Shown here piece by piece: positions 56,901 to 64,000 of a DNA stretch of 64,000 nucleotides; the stretch's first letter is position 1; the number at the start of each line of letters is the position of its first letter. The notes beneath the pieces were generated by a model. That model ran no database searches and was not told the origin of the DNA. It saw only the letters and a program-made list of their open reading frames with translations. The DNA lies in contig JAWPHD010000234.1 of NCBI GenBank assembly GCA_037043455.1, forward strand, positions 124,001-188,000. The letters are read 5' to 3'. This stretch comes from Cyrtodaria siliqua. Lineage: Eukaryota > Mollusca > Bivalvia > Adapedonta > Hiatellidae. The position numbers and the translations under genes are program-made.

Positions 56901-59900
56901 GTTTGTTAACGCTAGTATATTATTGATGTTGTTGTACATCTAATAATTTGTTATTATTTTTAGTTAGGAAGAGCGAACGTGAAAAGATGTCATCGGAATT
57001 ACGGAGTTTAGCATGTGAGTATGAATGCAATTAATATTTAATTATACTGTTTTGTGAGTATATCTCAAGCATTAAATCACATATTTACTTGCGTATGTAC
57101 ATTACAATCACTGTCTTGCTTTTCGTATACTTGCATGTATTTCGCACAAGACAACATTCCTTTTTCTTTTTTCCAATGAAAATTACCCAGTCTCCAGTTA
57201 TGAACGGTAAACTCCATTTTTGGCCTGTAATAATATTAAAGCATTTGTTACTAACGATAGTTTAAACAATTACACTATGTGGACTTGCCAAGAAGTTTGT
57301 GAAGCACTCATCTTCCTATTAGATAATATTTTCGTCAGTACGGAACTAATGTTCATAGACAAATTGTTGGTATCTCGGGTACAAACTGTGCACCCCTTGT
57401 CGCAGATTTGTTTTTTTATTGCTATAAAAGAGATTTCATGTTGATTATTTCACCAGATACCCAGTCAGATAATATTGAGGATGACATATTGAACATTGAC
57501 AACCCTTTAATAGGCTTTAATGATAACTCTCGGTATCTGGATGATACACTTTGACAACCCTTTCTTTTCTACTATGGTTAATAATATATACCTTAAAGAA
57601 CTTCAACTTAACAAAGCTAATATTTCTGATACTAACGCTTTTTTTTTCCGATTTACATCTCTCTATTGAAAATGGTGAAATAATTAGCAAACTAAATGAC
57701 AAGAGAGATGATTTTAATTTTGATATTATTAATTATCCCCATTTAGATGGGGATGTTCCCCGAACAACTTTTTATGGGGTCTATGTGTCCCAACTTATTC
57801 GTTTTTCTAGAGCATGTACTCGAGTTGAGGACTTTAATATTCTTTGTATAACTTTGTATAACTGAAAAGCTACTTTATCAGAGCTACCGTTACAATAAAC
57901 TACGTAAACATTTTGCAAAATTGTATTATCGTAACCCTGATCTTCTTTCCAAATATAAATATAAAAGTAATTTAAAAACTATTCTGCGACAAGGAATGTC
58001 ACAACCTGACTACTATGATTAGGCTTTCCATTACCCATGTAAAACGCGGATAACATTACTTTCTTCTTTTTTTTTGTATTTGTCCTAGTATGAAACAAAA
58101 TGTCACATGTCTCATTTTGTCCTTTCTTTCATAAGCAATATCCAAGATGTATTTCGAAGATGCACTGACTAACGTATACGTCGTAACGAAGACATACGAA
58201 GAAGCAAAGGCAAAGCTGGCAAAGGACAGAGTACTGATAATCAGCGGTCACCCGGGTGAGGGGAAAACGGCAATGTCAACCAAATTGGTATCAGAGGTTT
58301 CATCGCCTGAGAAATGTTTAAAACTGAGAGTACCGTCTGATTGGGCGCATGTAGATTTGACATTGGACATATTCGACTGCATATTTATTGACGACATATT
58401 TGGGGGCCGGTGTGTTGGATGAAAAATCGTTGAATAAATGGAAGAAATATTTACTAGACATAGAAATGCTTGTCAGGAAGAACAAATCACTAAAAGTTAT
58501 CATAACGACTCGACACTATATCCTGGAGGACGCAAAGCCAAATATAGAACATCTGACACTCTTTAAAAGCGAGAACGTACACGTTTTGACTTCTAAAAGT
58601 ATATCCAGTTCAGAGAGAGCAGAGATATTGAAAGTACACATGGAACAAAAAGAACGGGAGATTAAACCAGGATTTATCAAGTCGTGTGTCGATGCTTCGG
58701 ACGCATTTTTTGAAAAATTTGTGTTACACGATCGCAACTTTCTTTTTGGCTTTCCTGAATGCGTCAACATGTTTGTTAACAATGACGAACTTTTCCAGAA
58801 AGGGTCAATGTTCTTTCAAAAGCCCAATGAATTTTTTAAAAGATGCATTCAAGATTTGTACAGAAACCAAGACAAATTTCTAGCGTTGGTGATGATATGG
58901 TCGGATAAAGAAAAGTCACTTGCCAAATCTAAGCTTGACATATCTAGTATGTCGTATCAACTCAGGCGAATAGCTAAGAAATTTGGCTTTAAGCCAAAGG
59001 CAAAACTCAATAAGATTTTGCGAAAATCACTAGAGCATCACAGCGGTGGGTTCCTGGACTTTGACCCTAAAACTGGGGTATATTCCTTCAGCCACAATGT
59101 TATCGATGACATGATTGGACTTGTGCTCAGCAAAGACTATCCAAAGGAGACGCTAGAATTTTGTTCTCGAGAGTTTATTATGGAGTACATTACAACCGAT
59201 ACCGCTAAAAATGACGATTTTCACTTTTATGTTGACAAATCTTTGTATGAAAACCTGCACGCGAAATTAGTCGACATGTTGTTGTTTACTTTGGGTTGTC
59301 CTGCGGTCCTTGAGAAAACGCGAGGTCTCAGTCCTAAAAGGTCAACAGTTTACTTAGAACTTGATAAAAGTGTTCTGATCCACAGTGTGTTTAGTGACCG
59401 TACTTATGTGCAGACATTTGTGCAGTATTTGGTAAAGAATAAACTTTTTGAAAAAGTACTTACAACGACAGTAATGACCATGTATGGCTACAACATCCTC
59501 TCTTATGGAATAGTTTTAGAGGAAGTAGACGTATTTCTGCCTTCGTACTCCCTTTCCAATGGAAACAGCGTGCTGTTTTTGGAATTGATGCAGCAAAATA
59601 AACGACAATATAAAGGTAAAATCGAGATGAAAGAAAAAGATATGGCTATGTCACTCATTTTTGCTGCACACAAAGAATTGAAAGATGTAGTTGAGTTTCT
59701 GTTATTAAACGGAAGTAATGTTAATGAGGATGTCATTCAAATTGCCTCACAAAAAGAAAATACGGAAATACTTTCCATATTACTACAAAAACGAAGACCT
59801 GATGCAGTTGGAAGTGGGCACGGCGTCAATGGAAACAATGCATTAATCGTGGCTTCGCAAAAAGGACTTACAAAGTCAGTACAATGTCTTGTTGACCATG

Positions 59901-60847
59901 GAGTTGATATAAGTTACAGGAATAACGATACAATGTCAGCTTTGGATAAAGCCATTGCGTACAAACACGAGGACATTTGTAAGATACTTATAGAGAAAGG
60001 AGCTCAATTAAATATAAAAGCCGGAAAATTCAAACGCACACCATTGCACGTGGCTTCAGATATAGGATTGCTAAATACTGCGAAACTTCTCGTGCGACAT
60101 GGCGCTTCAGTTAACATCAAAGACCACAGAGGTCACTATGCTATTCACTGCGCTGCGTTTCAAGGTCATACTCACGTTGTAAAGGCCCTTATGCAACACG
60201 ATAAATCTCAGGCCAAACTAAGGATTACATCGTATGGCTCAAAATCTGTTCTCAAAAGCATGACCGTATGTCACATTGCAGTATGGAAAAACAACCATGA
60301 GATGATAGACGCTCTCGTAGGTCTAGGCGCAGATTTCGAAATACGTGACAGGTACGGACGTACGCCATTTTACTGTGCTGTTTATAATGGCGATGTTGAG
60401 CTCGTTATGAAGTTAACGAACGTCTGTGACGTCAGTGCAGCTGAGAAACAGGGATTCACGCCTTTACATGCTGCGGTTCATAAGCGGCACGAAAAAATCA
60501 TCAGTCATTTATGTCCGCGTGTCGATGTAAATGCAAGAGATAAATTTGGAAAAACTCCATTACACGTTGCGTGCGAAAATGGGAATGCAACACTTGCTTT
60601 AGAATTAGTAAAGAAATTTGGTGCAGACATGCGCATGCGCACAAAGCGTGGTGATACAGTATTTCATATTTTCCAAAGGATGGCTATTAAACCGCATTCT
60701 TTGGACGATCTTATCAGGCAGCTGGATGTCTTAATGAATAAAAAGGTAGATAAACTTGATCAAAAATTAGAGAAATGTTTTGATGTTGTGCTGGGATTGG
60801 ATAAAGAATTTGAAACACAATTGGAACGGCTTCCAAATAAATATTGA
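47573..60847 (+). CDS. HEPN (DZIP3-like) - coiled coil - nSTAND3 NTPase - ankyrin repeat protein, five exons
   Basis: Exons: 47573-47974, 49619-49687, 51486-52017, 56964-57014 and 58136-60847, with phases 0, 0, 1, 1 and GT-AG at every junction. Exons 1-2 and the start of 3 give a DZIP3-like HEPN domain (about residues 1-165); exon 3 gives a coiled coil; exon 4 a 17-residue charged linker; exon 5 an nSTAND3-like NTPase with Walker A GHPGEGKT, Walker B CIFIDDIFG and sensor IITTR, a helical middle, then about ten ankyrin repeats (TPLHVASDIGLLNTAKLLV is typical) and a basic helical tail. The sum is 1254 codons if one G of the G5 run at 58402-58406 is discounted; as written the frame breaks there. 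HEPN and STAND modules pair in NLR-like immune sensors, where ankyrins would sense or scaffold. A cytoplasmic sensor role is inference. Confidence 0.8.
47975..49618 (+). other. intron 1
   Basis: Bounded by GTAAGT and a ttcttttttag-like acceptor. It contains a minus-strand RT-tail repeat (48845-49242) and no other coding signal. Confidence 0.75.
48845..49242 (-). mobile_element. recurrent RT-element 3' tail, inverted copy in intron 1
   Basis: The minus strand carries GGTTGACTGTGTTCTGTGAA-like text at its end and TTTGGTACACCCTGGAACCT-like text in the middle. Confidence 0.65.
49619..49687 (+). CDS. exon 2: HEPN domain, 23 codons
   Basis: Reads ISHHICRTMTEEQFLSNWNA then IEQ, between a cttttttag acceptor and a GTATGT donor, phase 0 on both sides. 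The W-N-x-I block is the conserved last helix region of DZIP3-like HEPN domains; exon 3 continues with VLYRLGS, the expected follow-on. Confidence 0.85.
49755..50125 (+). mobile_element. twin-hairpin dispersed repeat, copy 4, in intron 2
   Basis: Begins near AGGCTTCATAACATCTGCTC and includes TTCACCGTCATATGCATACC, GAACGGTAAG with CTACCGTTC, and CAGTCTC with a mutated partner. Confidence 0.7.
50180..50735 (+). mobile_element. twin-hairpin dispersed repeat, copy 5 (best preserved), in intron 2
   Basis: Same extent as copy 1: GATCTTTGGAGATCGCT, ATATCGGTGGTACATTTTCA, then both hairpins intact: TGAACGGTAG/CTACCGTTCA (50629-50638, 50652-50661) and CAGTCTC/GAGACTG (50666-50672, 50682-50688). Confidence 0.75.
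51040..51185 (+). mobile_element. twin-hairpin dispersed repeat, partial copy 6
   Basis: Right third only, like copy 2 at 35195; both sit just upstream of an exon-3-type sequence, so they are probably one copy duplicated with the exon. Confidence 0.65.
51486..52017 (+). CDS. exon 3: end of HEPN and coiled-coil region
   Basis: The acceptor cgttttatttaag ends at 51485; a second AG at 51495-51496 would give the wrong phase. The 177 codons start VLYRLGSNIADLKKNIDELK and continue as an almost uninterrupted heptad region (VSDIRDTLQEGCKENVDLKK, KIDARVAETERQI, EEVKQRLQTTEAAADTM) to the phase-1 donor GTAAAC. Such coiled coils usually give dimers or higher oligomers. A degraded duplicate is at 35389-35882. 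Confidence 0.85.
52350..53816 (+). pseudogene. reverse-transcriptase relic C, interrupted by a MITE
   Basis: The left part (52350-52636) has LIFLLDNIFV, VGFPMGTKCALLVAALF and LYLDDILHIDN-like text. The MITE 52637-53574 follows, and the right part (53575-53816) resumes with SDTVVSFLDLHLS-like text and the C-terminal block. An uninterrupted version of the junction is seen in relic A near 36455. Confidence 0.6.
52637..53574. mobile_element. second pogo/Tigger-like MITE, TA target site
   Basis: The left end CAGTCCACACTCAGTATCTC and the complement of the right end, CCGTCCACTCTCAGTAACTC, form about 23-bp TIRs with four mismatches, each next to TA (52635-52636, 53575-53576). Internal sub-terminal repeats of TTCGAATTA/TTCGACTTA type occur at 52680-52710 and 53410-53545. 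No coding capacity. Confidence 0.78.
53817..54350 (-). mobile_element. recurrent RT-element 3' tail, inverted copy
   Basis: The minus strand runs from TTGTGGCTTTCTAGGCTATT through TTTGGTGCACCCTAGAACCG to TGGTTGACTGTCCTTCTGAA. Confidence 0.65.
54355..55022 (+). mobile_element. recurrent RT-element 3' tail, interrupted
   Basis: Starts with GGCAGCGTTTGATGTCTGTC; a segment bordered by TTCACAAATGTTTCTCCCTA at both 54511 and 54926 has been inserted or duplicated; it then reaches ATGCTGCCTTGTT at 55022, where the next element is inserted. It resumes at 56094. Confidence 0.6.
55023..56093. mobile_element. inverted-repeat element with GCTCACCTGAG ends
   Basis: GCTCACCTGAG (55024-55034) and CTCAGGTGAGC (56061-56071) are perfect 11-bp inverted repeats near the ends. 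The interior has three 110-130-bp repeats with ATTTCACAGAAATGATGTT-like text and a CCAAGATTGTTCAAGC word. TTGTT borders both sides of the insert, and the empty site is readable in the tail at 37290-37300. Typical of bivalve genomes in my experience; no coding capacity. Confidence 0.75.
56094..56290 (+). mobile_element. continuation of the interrupted RT-element tail
   Basis: Resumes with TTAGAGAATATAACGTGGCG and ends at the TGCCACTGACCGTTCCACGA block. Confidence 0.65.
56291..56915 (+). repeat. block duplicated from or to 39735-40460
   Basis: Same words in the same order (see 39735-40460); the last shared text is GAGTTTGTTAAC-like, 50 bp before exon 4. Confidence 0.8.
56964..57014 (+). CDS. 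exon 4: 51-bp linker exon
   Basis: Between acceptor ttattatttttag and a perfect donor GTGAGT. Phase 1 in and out; it encodes VRKSEREKMSSELRSLA (first codon split). A 51-bp symmetrical exon could be skipped without breaking the frame. Support is only from splice signals and phase. Confidence 0.6.
57290..58022 (+). pseudogene. reverse-transcriptase relic D, in intron 4
   Basis: Blocks: EVCEALIFLLDNIFV, SRYLDD-like text near 57530, FSDLHLSIENGEIISKLND-like text, VPRTTFYGVYVSQLIRFSRA and YYRNPDLLSKYK. It is the copy with the longest readable middle part. Followed by ATTCTGCGACAAGGAATGTC, common to all relics. Confidence 0.65.
58136..60847 (+). CDS. exon 5: nSTAND3 NTPase and ankyrin repeats, with a one-base break
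   Basis: The acceptor ctttctttcataag ends at 58135 and phase 1 joins exon 4. NTPase: VLIISGHPGEGKTAMSTKLV (Walker A), CIFIDDIFG (Walker B), then VIITTRHYIL (sensor). Directly after Walker B the G5 run (58402-58406) shifts the frame: the first frame ends at 58422, the second is open from 58388 to the stop at 60845-60847. A helical region follows (EFFKRCIQDLYRNQDKFLAL, GVYSFSHNVIDDMIGLVLSK), the usual arm of nSTAND3 proteins. About ten ankyrin repeats span 59640-60680. The final 45 residues are basic and helical. Confidence 0.9.
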
Positions 60848-61032
60848 CAAACAAACAGGACGCTAGACCAATCCGGGTGACTGTTTATAAAATGTAAGCA
60901 TAAGGTGAACTGAGATTGGATAACTAATTTGACAGACAATTGGAAAGGCTTCAAAATAAATATGGACAAATAAGTGGGGCGCTAGACCAATCCGAGTTAC
61001 TGTTTTAGAAAACTTAAGTATGTGTGTAATGT
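60795..61032 (+). repeat. 119-bp tandem duplication across the stop codon
   Basis: Unit 1 (60795-60913) contains the last codons and stop; unit 2 (60914-61032) repeats CGCTAGACCAATCCGAGTTA-like text and AATTGGAAAGGCTTC with about 15 percent divergence. Confidence 0.8.
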
Positions 61033-61246
61033 GGCATTCATCCCAAGATGAGATAATCCATGTTGTTATAAATGTGGCAGAATTGCTTTAGTTTAATGAA
61101 ACATAGCAACAAATTAATTCAAATCATTAAAACATGAATTGATTGATGATAGTGCATACATATCGGCACACGTGTATCGTGTCGTGTTAACCATAGGAAC
61201 ACCCATGTAAGGTTAAAAGTATGGAAAATTAAAACAAAATATCCCT

Positions 61247-61271
61247 AATAAAATACCAGTTTATTAATAAA
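61247..61271 (+). terminator. candidate polyadenylation signals
   Basis: AATAAA occurs at 61247-61252 and 61266-61271, about 400 bp after the stop codon. This is the first tight pair after the gene, so the 3' end may lie near 61290. No cleavage-site evidence. Confidence 0.4.
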
Positions 61272-61359
61272 ATAATAGTTGTGGATTCTTCCATCTTGTT
61301 ATTGTTTTTAATATTTTGTTTGTGGGGGTGGGGAGTGGTATCTTAACACTAAAATGCCA

Positions 61360-61910
61360 TCGTCGTCTACAGAGAGTTATGTAGGGAAAACGTGTAGCAA
61401 CTACACATTTGAAACTACTTGATGGAGTTTCATGAAACTTTACAGGAATGTTACTCGTGATATTCTTGTTGGTTCTAAGTAAAAGTGAGGTTGAACATCA
61501 ATTCAAAATGCCGCTACAACTAAAATGAGATATAGGGTCCTATAGAAACCATAGCATCCGAACGCAATGACATCGTAGGTCCGCACTGTACTGCAAACAA
61601 GGATTTGATAATACAATGAAAGAGACAAAAAACAACAGAAAGGGTGGTGAAGACAGGATAACCGAGTTGGAACGGTCCGTATGCAATAAGGCCTACTGGT
61701 TAGCTTGAATCGATTTTATATGCGCACAATCCTCGCTATTAAAAAATATAGTTAAAACAATATACACTTCTGTGTTGACATCTTAAAAAACATAAGTGGT
61801 ATTGATTTAGGACCTTTACTAAAGGGACTGGCATGACATGTAGTTGGTCCTTTATATATAGTAATTCGACGTCTAACATGGTGGCCAGCAGCCATCTTTG
61901 TTAACACAGA
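61360..61910 (+). repeat. repeat segments related to 25790-26470
   Basis: AACTACTTGATGGAGTTTCA-like text and CATGAAACTTTACAGGAATG (61430-61450) match 26375-26395. ACTGGCATGACATGTAGTTG with GGTCC (61830-61855) matches the block near 26235. Confidence 0.6.
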
Positions 61911-62115
61911 GAACCCTAGAACCTGGTTTAAACCCCCAGTGGACTTTTTTGCCACTGACCGTTCCAAGGCGATATCCATATTGTCAATCCTTTTGTGTTT
62001 GTGATATCTTATTTGGTCTTTTATTCATCTTTAAAGTTGTTCTTTGTTTCTGTGTGTTTGTGGTTGACTGTCGTCCTTGAATGCTACTTTTCCTGTTCGA
62101 TTTTTATATCAATAT
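61911..62115 (+). mobile_element. recurrent RT-element 3' tail, copy
   Basis: From CCCTAGAACCTGGTTTAAAC through TGCCACTGACCGTTCCAAGG to GACTGTCGTCCTTGAATGCT. Confidence 0.7.
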
Positions 62116-62640
62116 TATATAGGAAAACATTGGCTGCAGCACACACATTTCACCCACCCACACACCAGCCGAGCCAATTTGATTTTTACATGAACCCCCC
62201 GGTCAGTGTATGCTTATTATTTAAAAAATAAAAAAGGAAAAAAAAATAAACTGATATATTTATAAATTCAATCCATGTACAAACAAGCAGCGCTGGAGAA
62301 TTAAAATCAAACTAATTGGCAGAGGTGGAACCAGGATAAGACGTAAAGGTAGTAGGCGTACAATTTACATTTGAAGGGGTCATTGTGGTAGGATTTCAGT
62401 TGGTTAAATGGGCAAAGTATCTTTCCTAAGTGCTACCTCGATAGTACCTCGATAGTACTAGCCATAAAAAAAATAGAAATCGCATTAAAACTAGTCTGGA
62501 ACAATTTTTAGGTACTAGATTTTAAATTGTGCACGAATTTAAAGCAGATTATGTATATTTTTAAAATACAATAAATGCTAATCAAAATAATTCCTTATCC
62601 TCCTTCACTGATAGATGACTCTAAAATAGTAAAATAAAAA
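62116..62640. other. non-coding stretch
   Basis: AT-rich; CTCGATAGTAC is directly repeated at 62439-62460. No gene seen. Confidence 0.4.
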
Positions 62641-62649
62641 TAAAATTGT

Positions 62650-62727
62650 CTCGATCGGGTATTGAACCACCGACCTTCATCTCGCCATCTCGATAGCATG
62701 ACGCATTAACCTACACTGTGTCACTTG
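62650..62727 (-). mobile_element. tRNA-like SINE head
   Basis: The minus strand reads CAGTGTAGGTTAATGCGTC (A box) and GTGGTTCAATACCC (B box). Confidence 0.45.
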
Positions 62728-62939
62728 TTTACGATCTTCCCTGTTCAGATATCTGTAAACAACAATCATCTTTGCGGGGTGAATGGTGTGTGTGGGCGGG
62801 GGAGCGGAGATGAGGTGTCGAACCGCTGGATAACACTGATTATGTCATGTACATAAGTGGCTATGATTTTGAAAGTTAGATTGTTGCCCTGCGTATAAGC
62901 GTTTATTTATCTTCGCTGTATTGCACTGGGAATTTTAGC

Positions 62940-63262
62940 GAGCAGGTAACAATTCCGCTAAAGGTAACATCCGCCGCTGAAGGTAACAATGTCAACGCTA
63001 AAAGTAACAATCACCTCATCCGCTAAAGGTAACAATTCTAATTCTAAAGGTAACACTTTTTTTTCAACATTTACAGTTTCAATGAAACTTGAGTTAATGG
63101 GTTATTTTAAGTTACTGTGGCACCTGAGGCGTCAGCGCTGTTACCTTTAGCGGTAAAGGTAATTGTTACCTTTAGCGGAGGTTGTTACCTTTAGCGTTGA
63201 AATTGTTACCTTTGGAGGCGGTTGTTACCATTAGCGGAAGTGGTACCTTTAGCGTTGTTACA
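62940..63262. repeat. large inverted cluster of a GCTAAAGGTAACA motif
   Basis: The left arm (62945-63055) has five plus-oriented copies (for example CCGCTAAAGGTAACAAT at 62955 and 63020). The right arm (63139-63260) has six to seven copies in the opposite orientation (TTGTTACCTTTAGCGG). A spacer of about 85 bp separates them. The arms could fold into a long imperfect stem. Confidence 0.85.
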
Positions 63263-63344
63263 CAAAACTCGGTTATAATTCTCATCCGAAGAACTGGTCA
63301 GGTGTGAAATTCGTTCAAGTATTTCGAAATTTAATCGAAATTCG

Positions 63345-63415
63345 GTCCTGGCTGGGATAAAACGCACGATCCCCGGATTACTAAACCGAGATACCAACCT
63401 TTACACCAAGGCGAT
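63345..63415 (-). mobile_element. tRNA-like SINE head
   Basis: The minus strand has TTGGTGTAAAGGTTGGTATC (A box) and a degenerate B box GCGTTTTATCCC. Confidence 0.4.
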
Positions 63416-64000
63416 TTCCGTTTATATAGAGTATTTTGTGACTTTCTACATTGGACTCGACCTGGTATAAAAAGGGCCTATAATCAATGCTAGAATTTAA
63501 GGAGCAATAGTCCAAATGCATATTTCATATAACAATTAAATATAAATGTATTCATACATGTATGAGCATGTGTTACTTACAAACAAACAATATGCAATTT
63601 AGCAATACGCAAGCATTAGTCAACATCACACATGCGCTGGTCACGCATGTTTATAAAAGCAAATGTTAGTTGTAAGAATGCAACAGCAATTATACACAAG
63701 CATTAATGTATTTTGCGAACGTTTTTATCGGCCCTTGTATAGTAATTTTATAGGGCTAAAGGTATGGAGCGATTTTTTTACTACCGTTTTGTAATATCAA
63801 AAAGCTGAAAAACATGATAATTATCACCCATTCAAATACTGACGTGATATCATATTTTGAATGTGTGATATCACTTATTCGAATGCGGGATATATAGTCT
63901 AATTACGCATACAATAGTTTAGTTACGCATAACCTATTGGCATAATTTCAAAGTTACGGAATAAAGTGCAGAACATATAAATATGGTCAGAGTCAAAACT
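63416..64000. other. non-coding stretch
   Basis: No gene seen. A perfect hairpin GTGATATCA/TGATATCAC lies at 63844-63852 and 63866-63874. Confidence 0.5.

Larger units (their letters stand above)
52018..56963 (+). other. intron 3, filled with nested mobile elements
   Basis: Holds RT relic C interrupted by a pogo-like MITE, one inverted and one direct tail repeat, TA-rich microsatellites (54495-54510, 54945-54980), the GCTCACCTGAG element and the block shared with 39735-40460. No host exon seen inside. Confidence 0.75.

Overview
The window looks like a piece of a lophotrochozoan, probably bivalve mollusc, nuclear genome. It has sparse exons with GT-AG introns, is AT-rich, and is packed with repeats: tRNA-derived SINEs, an inverted-repeat element beginning GCTCACCTGAG, pogo-like MITEs flanked by TA, non-LTR retrotransposon 3' ends and long tetranucleotide arrays. 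The species assignment is inference; no marker gene fixes it.

Region 1 (1-14245) is a decayed Maverick/Polinton, a virus-like self-synthesising DNA transposon. On the minus strand it carries an rve integrase (cut by the left window edge), a PLA2-like protein, an adenain-type protease, a hydrophobic minor virion protein, a double-jelly-roll major capsid protein, a small repeat protein, a penton-like protein, a fibre-like coiled-coil protein and an A32-type packaging ATPase. On the plus strand it carries a Pro/Glu-rich protein, a small membrane protein, tandemly repeated small genes and a protein-primed family B DNA polymerase. Almost every gene is broken by frameshifts or stops. A recurring TAATCTA element lies just upstream of many start codons and often shares its TAA with the previous gene's stop.

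Region 2 (14.2-34 kb) is mostly repeats: a PHD-finger terminal exon (16.2 kb), a 45-bp minisatellite, a tandem array of hairpins with compensatory stem changes (19.0 kb), a DDE transposase pseudogene (20.2-21.1 kb), a twin-hairpin dispersed repeat, a fold-back, two 5'-truncated LINE ends, a 310-bp perfect-period duplication, SINEs and a 34/39-bp minisatellite.

Region 3 (34-47 kb) holds a partial segmental duplicate of region 4 that carries only one exon of the host gene, plus reverse-transcriptase fragments with a recurrent 3' tail, a 51-bp minisatellite, a composite inverted-repeat element with a nested SINE, and a 620-bp pogo-like MITE carrying two tRNA-like sequences.

Region 4 (47.5-60.85 kb) is the one substantial host gene. 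I could assemble it in five exons with matching splice phases: a DZIP3-like HEPN domain, a coiled coil, a short linker, an nSTAND3-type P-loop NTPase and about ten ankyrin repeats, roughly 1254 codons once one extra G is discounted. This architecture resembles NLR-like innate immune sensors. Its introns are full of the same repeats. Region 5 (60.9-64 kb) is repeats, ending with a large inverted cluster of a GCTAAAGGTAACA motif.
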